Shown in pieces: positions 41,745 through 51,451 of a DNA stretch of 64,000 nt (within the stretch, counting starts at the first letter, position 1; each line of letters opens with the position of its first letter). The notes below the pieces were generated by a model, which was not told the origin of the DNA, did no database searches, and saw only the letters and a list, made by a program, of their open reading frames with translations. The position numbers and the translations under genes are program-made. Origin of the DNA: Oegoconia quadripuncta (lineage: Eukaryota > Arthropoda > Insecta > Lepidoptera > Autostichidae). The stretch is from assembly GCA_949316235.1 (NCBI GenBank), contig OX438758.1, positions 3,505,731 through 3,569,730 on the forward strand. Direction: 5' to 3'.

Positions 41745-42068
41745 TCTTTTACAATAAGGTTCCGGTAGACATTCAAAATTTGCCTTAAAATAAATTTAAA
41801 ACAACTATTAAACGGAAACTATGTGCCAAAGGCAATTATAAAATTTCTGACTATCTGGATGATAAGAATGCGTGGACATGAACCGCTCGCCATTATCCAG
41901 TATATTTTATTCTTATTTTTCTTTGTCGAATCATAAATTTTACAATTAGGTATCTCAAATTGTATTTGTATTGACTTATTTAAAAAGAGCTACCCTGGAG
42001 TTTCTTGCTCGTTCTTCTCTGGGGAGACTGCCTAGTGAATGAGCGATAACTGTATGCCATGACGATTT
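41745..42068 (+). pseudogene. LINE-X 3' end, left part of an interrupted copy
   Basis: The C-terminus (FYNKVPVDIQNLP, one frame break, NYKISDYLDDKNAWT) is followed by the 3' UTR hallmark CCCTGGAGTTTCTTGCTCG. It is cut at ATGCCATGACGATTT by the full-length LINE and resumes at 47403. Confidence 0.85.
42054..42068 (+). repeat. Target-site duplication, left copy
   Basis: ATGCCATGACGATTT, repeated exactly at 47403-47417. It brackets the full-length LINE. Confidence 0.9.
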
Positions 42069-42220
42069 TGGGATACGAAGATGATCTACCTCCACGTGTT
42101 GCCTTGGAGGTTTTCAGTCAAGGTGGGATCTCTAGATCCCTCTTGAACGGAAACCCTGGGCCGGTGTATCCTGGGCAACGACTAGTAAATCTCTGGCAAC
42201 GTCCGGATTCTTGCTAGTCG

Positions 42221-43681
42221 TTGGCGAAAAGGTCATCCCCAATCCAAGGTGTCAAACGTACCGTGCCGAGGGATGCGTGGCTGGGGGGTAGCTCAGTCTT
42301 TAACGGTGTCTCTCCGAAACCAGGGCGAATCGGAGATGTATCTAGCCCTTCGGGCGGCATGCGGGGCTCTGCCGCTTTGTGGACCACCCTTTCCCTAGCT
42401 ACTCGTGGGAACTCTATGGAGAATTCTGACATTTCTATTAAGTGCATCAGTGCTGCCCTGGACGAAATCCAGGACGGCTTTGTATCTGTGGCGGAGAGTG
42501 CTGTCGTAGCCTCCAACTCGCCCAGTAAAACTCCACATGCTGAGGGATCGAACCGAAAGGATGACGGAGGCGATGACGCCTCGTGCAAACCTACGGAAAC
42601 GAACCCAGCGGAAAAACCCAAAAGGTCGTCCAGAGAACGCCTATCGGGTGCTCGTCGGAAGCGCCTAAAACAGCTGATGGAAAGGGTCGGGTTTGAAGAA
42701 GCCCTGGAACTTTCCAAAAAGCCGTGGAAGGACATACCGCTTCCAAAACCTCCTCGCGAGTCGCAAACGCTGAAGCGTGCACGCTCGGAGGAAGAGTCGC
42801 CTAAGGAGCAAACTAAAAAGGCTCCTAGGATTGTAGCTACGTCCCCTGCTGAGCAAAGCGCTGTAGTTTCTGCAGCCAAACCCAGCTTCAAGGACGTGGC
42901 TAGCTCCTCACGAGTGGGGATCCGCAATTCGGAACCCATGAGTGAAGACCAGATGGTACTTGTCCACCAGGGGCTGTTGGCGGCCATCGCCAATATGAGC
43001 ACCAAAGGGGCAGGTCCCAAGTTTCTGGGTCTCTCTTTCAAGCCAGGCTGGCTCCTAGTGACCTGCGAAAACCAGGCGAGTAAGGACTGGCTTGCGAAAG
43101 AGATCCCGAAGCTAAAGCCGTGGCCGGAGGCGCAGCTCACGATCCTCAGTGAGAGTGAACTGCCGAAGCCTCTTGCAGCCACGACTTTTATACCGAATAG
43201 CGAGGCGAAATCTATCACTAGTGCCCTCACGCTACTTCGGGTACAAAATTCTGGCCTCAACACCGAGCTGTGGAAGGTGCTGCACGAAGGGACTAGAGAA
43301 GGAGGTCGAATAGTGACCTTCTCCCTCGACGAGCCCTCCGTAGAAGCCCTCAAAGCAGCGGAGTACAAGGCCAGGATAGGGTTCAAGACGATCCTGTTTA
43401 AACTCAAGGGCGAGCAAGCTAGTTCCCCTGAGGTCGCGGGACCGTCTTCCGCCACCCCAACTGGAGCAGCGCCCCCGCGGAGAGAAGTGCTACCCATCCC
43501 GGGTACATCGGGATCAAAGCCTTCAAACCCGAGGGGCAGAACTCCAGGCAGAGGCAGAAGTGGCGCAGGTCGTGGGACGCAGAGGGAGCACCCTGACGGT
43601 GGACGGCAACAAGGTCCCCAAAAAGGGAAACGCAAACCCAACAAGTCGACCCACCTTCGCCTGCGAGACTTCACGAAGTAA
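42221..43681 (+). CDS. LINE ORF1 protein (DUF4780-like, gag-like)
   Basis: Nucleic-acid-binding partner protein of the LINE, expected to coat the RNA in the RNP. The open frame begins after the in-frame stop TAG at 42215-42217, and codon 1 as listed is TTG. The first ATG is codon 47 (42359, G at -3) and another is codon 66 (42416). The real start is therefore probably 42359 unless a non-AUG start is used. Residues ~100-200 are charged and rich in K, R, E and P. Residues ~245-400 (MVLVHQGLLAAIANMSTKGA..., GLSFKPGWLLVTCENQAS, WLAKEI) look like the DUF4780 domain of arthropod LINE ORF1 proteins. The last ~60 residues are rich in G, R and P (RGRTPGRGRSGAGRGT) and probably bind RNA. No CCHC knuckle is present, since only three cysteines are seen. 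The stop codon overlaps the ORF2 start (TAATG). The equally long open frame on the opposite strand is a shadow. Confidence 0.85.
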   Translation: MAKRSSPIQGVKRTVPRDAWLGGSSVFNGVSPKPGRIGDVSSPSGGMRGSAALWTTLSLATRGNSMENSDISIKCISAALDEIQDGFVSVAESAVVASNSPSKTPHAEGSNRKDDGGDDASCKPTETNPAEKPKRSSRERLSGARRKRLKQLMERVGFEEALELSKKPWKDIPLPKPPRESQTLKRARSEEESPKEQTKKAPRIVATSPAEQSAVVSAAKPSFKDVASSSRVGIRNSEPMSEDQMVLVHQGLLAAIANMSTKGAGPKFLGLSFKPGWLLVTCENQASKDWLAKEIPKLKPWPEAQLTILSESELPKPLAATTFIPNSEAKSITSALTLLRVQNSGLNTELWKVLHEGTREGGRIVTFSLDEPSVEALKAAEYKARIGFKTILFKLKGEQASSPEVAGPSSATPTGAAPPRREVLPIPGTSGSKPSNPRGRTPGRGRSGAGRGTQREHPDGGRQQGPQKGKRKPNKSTHLRLRDFTK

Positions 43682-43683
43682 TG
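43679..43683 (+). promoter_or_regulatory. TAATG stop-start overlap of ORF1 and ORF2
   Basis: The ORF1 stop TAA and the ORF2 start ATG share one base. The same UAAUG arrangement is known in the silkworm LINE SART1, where ORF2 is made by termination-reinitiation. The same mechanism here is an inference. Confidence 0.75.
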
Positions 43684-46600
43684 GCGGCCCAGGGAACCCT
43701 AGCGAGGATCCTGCAAGCTAACCTCCACCATGCCGCAGCAGCTGCTGCGATCGTGGAGCGCTGTCTTGCAGAGGAGAAGTACGACCTCGCTCTAATACAA
43801 GAACCCTGGGTTGCCAACTCAACCGTATCGGGCCTCAACGCTGCTGGTAAGATTCTTTTTAACACTAAGGGGTTAAGGCCCAGAGCATGCATTATCTTTA
43901 ACAAAAATATTGAGTTCTTGCCTGTTACAGAGTTATGCACCGACGACTTGGTAGCAGCCTATGTTAATCTCAAAGGGTGGAGTGGGTCCAGAGTAATCAT
44001 ATGCTCGGCCTACCTGCCTGGAGAGAAGAGTGACCCCTCAGCAGATCTCGCCCCCGTGGTCGACTACGCCCGGAAACACAACGCGGAGCTGCTGGTGGGG
44101 TGCGACGCAAACGCTCACCACACCACCTGGGGGAGCACGGACGTCAACGATAGGGGTGAGTTGCTAAACGACTTTCTGCTAACCAACTCTCTAGAACTTC
44201 TCAACAGAGGCTGCACTCCAACCTTCGTGACAAAAGCCCGACAAGAAGTCCTCGACATCACCGTCGCCTCTGCAAACCTATCCAGGCACATGCAAGACTG
44301 GAGGGTAAGTAATGAAGCATCCATGTCTGACCACAGACACATCTGTTACAACCTAAAGGCCGCTTTGGCCTACAACAGTGTATGTTTTAGAAACCCTAGG
44401 TGTACCGCCTGGGATGTCTACTGTGACAAACTAAGGTGGAACCTGGAAACGTTTCCAAACAGTATTAAATCCATTGAGAGCCTTGAACTAGCAGTGGCGA
44501 CAACTTCAGAAGGTATCAAATCTGCCTATGAAGAAAGCTGCCCTCTAAAAACAAGGACCTCTAAGCGTAAAGTTCCCTGGTGGAACTCTAAGCTGAAAAA
44601 GCTAAGAGAGAAAACCAGAAGACTGTTCAACAAGGCTAAAAAGACTCTCGAATGGGAGGTCTACAGGAAAGCCTTGACGGAATACAACAAGGAGATTAGG
44701 CGGGCTAAGAGAGAATCATGGAGGAAATTCTGCGAGGAAGTCAATAGTACGCCTCAAGGAGCCAGAATCCACAAAATTCTTTCGAAAACCCAGCCTACAC
44801 CAGTAGGTCTATTAAAGAGACCAGATGGCTCCTTCACTACCAACGAAGGAGAAACGTTGGAACTGTTGGTATCGACACACTTTCCTGGGGCTCTACGCCT
44901 GCAATCTAGCAAGCCCGAACGGATGAGCATTCCACATAGACCTCGCAACGAGGACTGGAGCACTGCCGCCAGGGTGATCAGACCAGGACAAGTGAGGTGG
45001 GCTATCAACTCTTTCAAACCGTACAAATCCGCCGGGGTCGACGGAATCCTGCCGGTCCTGCTACAAAAAGGTGCGGATATCTTACTGTCCTATCTGGTGA
45101 AAATCTTCAGAGCGAGTTACGCCTTTGGATACTTACCAGAACAGTGGACCTCTGCCAAGGTCATCTTCATACCTAAGGCTGGTAAGAAGGACTACGCAGC
45201 ACCCAAGTCCTTCAGACCGATAAGTCTTACCTCCTTCCTCCTAAAGACTCTGGAGAAAGTGCTGGACAGGTATATCAGAGATGGGGTACTGATTGAACGA
45301 CCCATACACAACAACCAACATGCCTACTGTAGAGGTAAATCTACGGAAACCGCCCTTCTAAACTTGACTGACAGGGTAGAAAAGGCATTGGACGATAAAG
45401 AAATCGCACTATGCGCTTTTCTAGATATTGAGGGAGCCTTCGACAACACGCCCATCCGGACACTGATGAAGGGCCTCGCTCACAAGTCAGTGGACCCCAC
45501 CACTAGTAGATGGGTCGAAACGATGCTCTCAACCAGGACTGTCAAGCTGGAGCTACATGGAGCCCAGCTTGAAGTCGCAAACACCAGAGGTTGTCCCCAA
45601 GGTGGTGTCCTATCACCCCTCCTATGGACCCTCGCCGTAGATGAGCTGTTGCATAAGCTGGCGGAACTTCGCATAGACGCCGAAGGCTTCGCGGACGACC
45701 TGGTGATCACTATACGAGGCAACTGCCAAAGTACTATCTCGTACCTTATGCAAAAAGCACTCGACACGATCAGTCGATGGTGCAGGGAGAACAGCCTATC
45801 TATAAACGCCGATAAAACTGTTATCGTGCCCTTTACCAGGAAGCGGAAGCTAGACCGATTGGCTCCCTCCCGCCTGGACGGCACAACCATTCCATTCTCC
45901 GCTGAGGTCAAGTATCTGGGCATAATTTTAGACCAGAAACTGACCTGGAACAGCCACCTGAACGGAGTCTTGCGAAAGGCTAAAACAGCCCTATGCACAT
46001 GCAGTCGTCTGGCAGGACTAAAATGGGGTCTCAATCCCAAAATCGTCCTATGGCTCTACACAGCCATTGTGAGGCCAATGATAACGTATGCCTCAGTCGT
46101 CTGGCACAGCAAGACCACCCAGACGACTGCAATCTCCAAACTTAACAGTCTACAAAGAACTGCTTGTTTAATAGCCACGGGAGCCATGTCGACCTCACCG
46201 GGAGCAGCTCTAAACGCTTTGCTCGACCTTCCACCCTTACACCTCTTCATCAAGAGCGAAGTCGGTGCTAGCATGCTAAGAGTATTGAACCATTCGAGGA
46301 AGAACTGGCTCTCCCAGTCACTGAGAACTCTCCAAAGCTCGGTACTGGAGGACCGAATTCTAGGCATGGTGACCGACGCCATGATTCCTAAGTACGATTT
46401 CTGCAGGCTATTCACAGTAGAAATTCCTCATAGAGAGGATTGGTTAACTGAACGAATTACTTGGAAACCCGGGAGCCTAAAATGGTACACCGATGGCTCT
46501 AAGTCAGGTTGTGACGTTGGCTGTGGGGTATATGGAGAGCAGCCTAGATTCAAAACCAGTACCAATCTTGGGAAACATGCCTCCATATTCCAAGCAGAGG

Positions 46601-47316
46601 TATACGCCATATTAGAGTGTGCGGAAATCATTCTACACAAACGCTACGTCAACCATACCATCTACATCCACTCAGATAGCCAGGCGGCTCTTTTGGCCCT
46701 AGACTCAGACAAAATTGTCTCAAGGCTGGTTGAAAACTGCAGGCTTACTTTAAATACCCTGTGCAAAACAAACAGGGTCTTTATTCGTTGGGTCCCGGGG
46801 CACGCAGGCATCGAAGGCAACGAAAAAGCCGACGAACTAGCGAAATTGGGGGCTAGCGGATCCCAGTACGGCCCTGAGCCTTTCTGCGGTATCTCAAAAA
46901 GCCTAATTCGCCTTACCCTAAGGAACCGGTGCACCCAAGCAGCTCTTAAACTCTGGACGAACACGCCAGGTTTAACACACTCCAAATCACTAATCAAAGC
47001 CTTCAACAAGAAGGCGGCCGGCGAAGCGCTGGCACTCAGTAGGAACAATTTACGCATTCTCACAAGGGCACTAACGGGACACTGCTGTCTGAGCAAACAC
47101 ATGCTCAACATAGGGCTCCGAGAAACAGGAATGTGCAGATTTTGCCTCCTCGCAGAGGAAACACCTGCACATCTGCTGTGTGAATGTGGCCCGCTAATGC
47201 GTAAACGCAATATCCACCTGGGCAGCCACTTATTACACCCGGATGAGATAAAAACCATCGGTGCCAGGAAAATTATCCAATTCCTCAAAGAGGCAAACCT
47301 GAGCAACGAACTGTAG
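43681..47316 (+). CDS. LINE ORF2 polyprotein: endonuclease, RT, RNase H
   Basis: A 1211-residue enzyme that nicks the target and copies the element RNA into it. The EEP (APE-like) endonuclease occupies ~1-225: N14, E41 in QEPW, GCDANAHH and S216-D217-H218. The RT spans ~450-760: FIPKAG, FRPISLTSFLLKTLEKVLD, AFLDIEGAFDN, GCPQGGVLSPLLW and F670-A-D-D673 (FADD in place of YADD). The RNase H domain is at ~935-1060: WYTDGSKSG, IFQAEVYAILE, IYIHSDSQAAL and WVPGHAGIEGNEKADELAK, holding the D-E-D-D residues. The C-terminal zinc knuckle at ~1152 reads CRFCLLAEETPAHLLCEC. All catalytic residues that I can check are present and there are no stops. The ATG shares its A with the ORF1 stop, suggesting termination-reinitiation. 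Confidence 0.95.
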   Translation: MAAQGTLARILQANLHHAAAAAAIVERCLAEEKYDLALIQEPWVANSTVSGLNAAGKILFNTKGLRPRACIIFNKNIEFLPVTELCTDDLVAAYVNLKGWSGSRVIICSAYLPGEKSDPSADLAPVVDYARKHNAELLVGCDANAHHTTWGSTDVNDRGELLNDFLLTNSLELLNRGCTPTFVTKARQEVLDITVASANLSRHMQDWRVSNEASMSDHRHICYNLKAALAYNSVCFRNPRCTAWDVYCDKLRWNLETFPNSIKSIESLELAVATTSEGIKSAYEESCPLKTRTSKRKVPWWNSKLKKLREKTRRLFNKAKKTLEWEVYRKALTEYNKEIRRAKRESWRKFCEEVNSTPQGARIHKILSKTQPTPVGLLKRPDGSFTTNEGETLELLVSTHFPGALRLQSSKPERMSIPHRPRNEDWSTAARVIRPGQVRWAINSFKPYKSAGVDGILPVLLQKGADILLSYLVKIFRASYAFGYLPEQWTSAKVIFIPKAGKKDYAAPKSFRPISLTSFLLKTLEKVLDRYIRDGVLIERPIHNNQHAYCRGKSTETALLNLTDRVEKALDDKEIALCAFLDIEGAFDNTPIRTLMKGLAHKSVDPTTSRWVETMLSTRTVKLELHGAQLEVANTRGCPQGGVLSPLLWTLAVDELLHKLAELRIDAEGFADDLVITIRGNCQSTISYLMQKALDTISRWCRENSLSINADKTVIVPFTRKRKLDRLAPSRLDGTTIPFSAEVKYLGIILDQKLTWNSHLNGVLRKAKTALCTCSRLAGLKWGLNPKIVLWLYTAIVRPMITYASVVWHSKTTQTTAISKLNSLQRTACLIATGAMSTSPGAALNALLDLPPLHLFIKSEVGASMLRVLNHSRKNWLSQSLRTLQSSVLEDRILGMVTDAMIPKYDFCRLFTVEIPHREDWLTERITWKPGSLKWYTDGSKSGCDVGCGVYGEQPRFKTSTNLGKHASIFQAEVYAILECAEIILHKRYVNHTIYIHSDSQAALLALDSDKIVSRLVENCRLTLNTLCKTNRVFIRWVPGHAGIEGNEKADELAKLGASGSQYGPEPFCGISKSLIRLTLRNRCTQAALKLWTNTPGLTHSKSLIKAFNKKAAGEALALSRNNLRILTRALTGHCCLSKHMLNIGLRETGMCRFCLLAEETPAHLLCECGPLMRKRNIHLGSHLLHPDEIKTIGARKIIQFLKEANLSNEL

Positions 47317-47402
47317 GTTAGTGGCGATCACAATAGATCGGCAACGGTCGCAGTGATACAGGTCTCCGTTGACCTGCAACAGCCACATACACATACAATA
47401 CA

Positions 47403-47417
47403 ATGCCATGACGATTT
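47403..47417 (+). repeat. Target-site duplication, right copy
   Basis: ATGCCATGACGATTT, identical to 42054-42068. Confidence 0.9.
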
Positions 47418-47478
47418 CAAATGTTATTCTTATAACTTACGAAATAAAAACATTTTTGATTTTGATTTTGATTTTGAC
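47418..47478 (+). repeat. LINE-X 3' end, right part of the interrupted copy
   Basis: Continues the 3' UTR from 42068, with AAATAAAAACATTTTTGATT and GATTTT repeats. With the full-length LINE and one duplication removed the two halves join into one ordinary 3' end. Confidence 0.85.
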
Positions 47479-47524
47479 AAACTTAATTTTCGTCATACAT
47501 CTTCTGCGTAACTGACTACATTGT

Positions 47525-47690
47525 TTAAGAAAGAAAGAAAGAAAGAAAAAATTCTTTATTGTACACAGCTTAAAAATATACACAGTGATATTATTTTAAC
47601 CGGTGTACAAAGGCGGTCTTATCGCTTATAGCGATCTCTTCCAGACAACCATGGCAAAGAAACTTAATATAATACACTACTACTGCGTAG
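47525..47690 (-). repeat. CR1-like LINE 3' UTR
   Basis: (GAAA) run then AAAATTCTTTATTGTACACA (antisense terminus), GGCGGTCTTATCGCTTATAG and GATCTCTTCCAGACAACC. Same family as 13476, 61115 and 63355. Confidence 0.7.
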
Positions 47691-48352
47691 CGCAAAGCAA
47701 ACTACAAAAGTAAAACATATCTAAATCCTTATACCATAATATATATAAATGATAAATATACCTAACATTCAAACAATAGTAATAATACTATATATACTAC
47801 AGTAATAAACAATAAAATAAGTTTATCAGTTTAAAAAGTCAATGTCAATGGTGAAGTTGAACAGGAATGATACTCTAGTATTCGAGTCTTACCCACACTT
47901 GGCCAGTTTTTCTTTATATCAACCAACAAAATTTTCAACTAACTCACTGCTGATTTTTAGACACAATAGTGAAACTTTGGAAACTAAAACGACTCAAGTT
48001 TGTGTAAAATCTCTATCTAGCTGAAGCGGTTGCAATCTTTTAACAAAGTACCTACTTTCTCAAAGTAATAAAGTTTGTCTTAATTTTTTCCACCAACTTT
48101 ACTCTGTATACATTGTCTAGACTAGTGGTCCACTATCTCATTAGGCAATAAAGCCTAATGTTAATGTTACAAACGCAGTAGGCAGATCAAATTAACTATT
48201 CAATTGCCTAGGCGGATTGTTCGTTACGTATTTATTAATTTTCTTTAGCCTCTTTATTGTACATTTCACAGCACAAAATACATATATCCAAGAAATTGCA
48301 ATACCAATATTGAAGGCTTAAAATGTACGTGTTGAGTTTACATATTAAGATA
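47691..48352. other. No gene recognised
   Basis: AT-rich intergenic DNA. Confidence 0.4.
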
Positions 48353-48421
48353 ATACCGGATGAGTTTTTTAAGGAAAAAATAGGGCATATTAGGTAAGTG
48401 AAATAGAAGGTATTGGCATAG
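48353..48421 (+). repeat. Unclassified ~70-bp repeat, copy 2
   Basis: ATACCGGATGAG, GAAAAAATAGGGCATATTAG, GTAAGTGAAATAGAAG and TTGGCATAGG. It runs straight into the TG microsatellite. Confidence 0.75.
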
Positions 48422-48495
<74 letters not shown>

Positions 48496-48531
48496 GTGTG
48501 CGTGTGTGTGTGTGTGTTGTGTGTGCGTGTG

Positions 48532-48626
<95 letters not shown>
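48422..48626. repeat. (TG)n microsatellite, ~205 bp
   Basis: Nearly pure GT with a few GCGT interruptions and one TTG. It produces long Cys-Val and His-Thr open frames in several frames, none of them genes. Confidence 0.97.
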
Positions 48627-48629
<3 letters not shown>

Positions 48630-49469
48630 CGAAAATTTTTTGATCGAATTCGACTATGGTTCCTTGGGGAAAATTGTTCGTAATCAAGAGTGGAGTCACC
48701 AGTTAATTGGTAATTACACGAATTCAAATTCATCCTGTATACATATATGATACAAACTGCATAGCAGACATTGTCCTAAGCTCACGCAAGGTGCTTCGGA
48801 CGTCACCGTTATACGTCCCTAAATCTCTCAACATAAGCCTGTGCGAATTACTCGTGCCCATGTGCCAGTCTAGTGGTTATATGCTTCAGTTGGACTGCAA
48901 TGGTTTGGACTGTAAGTTTACGTTACGACAGTCGTACAATACGATCCATAAACGTCTCCCATCGCGATACATCTATCAGATGAGGAAGGATTTACTAAGG
49001 CCCAGGAAATCGTTTCACACACAGTAATATTTCGACTAATACGTCGATAGATCTGACACTTTTGCACACGCATATAAGTGTGAAAGTGATAGACATACCA
49101 ATATCTATTGTGAATGGAAATGAGGTTACTGAGGAGTTGAAAGCCAATACGCAAGCATGTCCACAGGCCCCAACTGTATGCTACGAGCTGCGACACCGGG
49201 GACATTTACTAGACCAGTCCCCTGCATCGCTTCATCCAGATACCGGAGGCGATAAAGTACATGAAACTGAAAGCCAAGGTTACCATGAAGCTTTGGAGAC
49301 ACATGCTCCACTCAGATACAGAAAGTGGTAGAGTACAGTACACAGAAAGACAATATTAAAGGTCGAAACACTGGAATCGCGTTATGATAATTATTATTAC
49401 TTATTTTGCCTAAAATACACATAACATTACAGAAAATCGAAGACAAGCGCTCTAGTTGAGCTATTTTTT
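48627..49469. other. Unassigned block of near-average GC
   Basis: No repeat family recognised. It holds open frames of 106 codons (48707-49027) and 89 codons (49062-49331) with mixed composition (e.g. LQLDCNGLDCKFTLRQSYNT). I cannot link either to a known protein. It may be a decayed transposon or host pseudogene. Confidence 0.35.
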
Positions 49470-49620
49470 TACCCGACTGCCCAAGAAGGAGGGTAATGTT
49501 TTTCGAGTGTATGTATATAGATTTCTATGTTACCTCCTGTAGCCTAAACTACTTGACTGATTTCGAAGTGCATGGTGTCATTAGATTCGTCTTGGTCCCT
49601 GGAGTGTCATACTGGAGGTA
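49470..49620 (+). repeat. Unclassified repeat starting ACCCGACTGCCCAAG
   Basis: ACCCGACTGCCCAAGAAGGA, TTTTTCGAGTGTATGTATA, AAGTGCATGGTGTCATTAGA and TTCGTCTTGG. Best copy of the family at 8441 and 938. Confidence 0.65.
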
Positions 49621-50399
49621 ATTCTCTTACATTTGGGGTTGCGGAAGTTTCTCTTTTTACGTGCCTGTTAAATCACTTATGAGAGGCGTAGACCATCGAG
49701 CTCAGGGGTAGTGGACTGTATCTTTAAGGGTGAAATATAGCGAATCGTTTATACTAAATTGCACTTGTAAATAACTCGATGGAAGAAACGGGAGCAGCTG
49801 CGGGGCGTATATGGAATGGAGAGAGTACAGCTGCAACTAGGATAAGAACTTGCACACTTACTTGATCTTCCCTTTAACCCCCGGATTACAATCATCCAGG
49901 GCAGCGTCAGTTGTGAGCGACCCTTGAACAGGTCGTGAAGATACAACGAATTAGGGGCGAAATTCACTCCAAAAACACTGCACCGATGCTATCACAGGTT
50001 TATTAAAGTTTATAGGGTTGGAAATGGCGAATTAATCATAAAATATAAATATAATCTGCATCGAGGCACGCGCACGCGTCCATCATTAGAACTAACACAC
50101 GTAGTTAAGCGAGTGAGTGCGCTAGCCTCATGCAAAAGTATGCATGTAGGAGAGGGATAGATGCATGTGAATTAAGCTAATTACAAGTGCAATTCAATTT
50201 TAACGAATAGAGTAATAGCTATAGATTCAATATCGAACACATACGATACACTTTATTGCAAAAAATCCAACATTGTGCCCGCGAATTACTAAATATGCTG
50301 TCGGGTATTATCTTTTTTAAACTCATAGGGTTATTTAAATATTTTTTACATTTCATATACAGATTGGAACCTTTTTTGCCACCAGGAAAAATTCTCCCC
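49621..50399. other. No gene; part of the same repeat near 50260
   Basis: AAAAAATCCAACATTGTGCC and ATATGCTGTCGGGT at 50263-50305 match the 3' part of the ACCCGACTG repeat. The rest is unassigned. Confidence 0.4.
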
Positions 50400-50570
50400 T
50401 GGCTTACCTGCAAGGCCCTGAATGGATTTCAGACAGGCGTTGACAGGTACAGAAAATTCAGGAAGATGTGGGGCTTCTCTAATGATGACAAGTGCGTCTG
50501 CGGCATCATGCAATCTATTGCGCACGTTGTCGCGCCCTGCTTCTCTAGTTTCTTGCATAGAGAAGGACCT
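50400..50570 (+). pseudogene. LINE C-terminal zinc-motif scrap
   Basis: WLTCKALNGFQTGVDRYRKF, RKMWGFSNDDKCVCG and MQSIAHVV.PC resemble the L.R.RTG..R......WG......C.CG..QT..HLL..C block at the C-terminus of some insect LINE ORF2 proteins. The second His/Cys pair is changed. Confidence 0.55.
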
Positions 50571-50884
50571 TTTTGAAGCAAACCAAAGGCCATTATGGGC
50601 CAACTTTAGGTCCTTATAATTTTTGCCATTGAATCGTAAAGGAGAAGAAGAAAATTTACTGATTGCCAGCATAAGGGAATCATTGTTCGAGTCTCGAGTC
50701 AATAGCTGGCTACCTTAACTAGAAGGAATTACTTTTCCTAGTAGAATACCAGTTATCAAACTTGGTTATCTAGAAGGAACAAGGGAAAATTTCTGGCTGA
50801 TAGCCGTGGTGTTCCGGTGGCTTCGAGGCCGACTGCCTGATACCAGCCAGAACAGGAAAAGGTTAACCTTTCACCCGACATCGC
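50571..50884. other. No gene recognised
   Basis: Unassigned intergenic DNA. Confidence 0.4.
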
Positions 50885-51212
50885 TCAGTTTCTCAAGCTC
50901 GGAGGCCACGGGTTCGATCCCCACCGGGTATAAGTTTAGTACTCGGTTTGGTTTGTAGTTGGGCATTTTAAAAATGCCCGCCTGGCTAGCTACCACCATC
51001 TTATGCCGCCATACAGCAATGTTAAATAGCATTATTTTGTTCCGGTTGTCAGAAATCTTTGACAATATTTCTGACTGAGATATCTTATCAGATAGCAAGT
51101 CCCCCAAATAAGATGGGGTTTCCGGGTCATAGGCTTCCACTTTCACCCTCATATTCACTTAACATCAGGTGTGATTGATATCAAGTGCTAACCCGTAGCA
51201 CATAAAGAAAGA
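50885..51212 (+). repeat. SINE-A, diverged, full length
   Basis: The A-box region is altered (CTCAGTTTCTCAAGCTCGGA), the B box GGTTCGATCCC is intact, and the 3' core is ACATCAGGTGTGATTGATAT. It has a short internal insertion near 51060. Confidence 0.8.
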
Positions 51213-51433
51213 AGATCTCCTATTTTCCAAAGTCGTCTTTTAGCCGGGCAACATTCTTAACTCGACTCTTTTCTTACTATATTTTCAATGGAAACTAACA
51301 TCAAATAAAAAATTTGTAAGTGTCGTATGATTTCCGGCACATAATAAGAATTGAAACAACATGTCTCTGGGTGTGGAACTCTTTGCCGGAATCTATTAGG
51401 AAAGCTCAATCTTTAAGCCTTTGAGCGCCACGC

Positions 51434-51451
51434 CGGTCACCGGTGACCGGA
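51434..51451. repeat. Perfect 18-bp palindrome
   Basis: CCGGTCACCGGTGACCGG is self-complementary. It is followed by CAATTGATTTTCAATTG, another palindrome. Confidence 0.9.

Larger units (their letters stand above)
42069..47402 (+). mobile_element. Full-length non-LTR retrotransposon with RNase H (LOA/I-like)
   Basis: A 5334-bp element bounded by a perfect 15-bp target-site duplication. Order: ~150-bp 5' UTR, ORF1, ORF2 (EN, RT, RNase H, zinc knuckle), ~85-bp 3' UTR ending in CACATACACATACAATAC instead of poly(A). Both frames are open, so it may be, or recently was, capable of movement. It is GC-richer than its surroundings. RNase H plus the FADD form of the RT active site points to the LOA/I group of LINEs. 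Exact clade needs a tree. Confidence 0.92.

Noticed and set aside
42214..43674. 486-codon open frame antisense to LINE ORF1
   Set aside because: A mirror of the sense frame caused by its codon composition. The sense frame has the DUF4780-like domain and leads into ORF2.
48422..48626. CRISPR-like or telomeric repeat array
   Set aside because: A dinucleotide microsatellite. No spacers, and no CRISPR is expected in an insect genome.
48235..48750. Long Cys-Val and His-Thr repeat frames
   Set aside because: Pure translation of the TG microsatellite in several frames on both strands.
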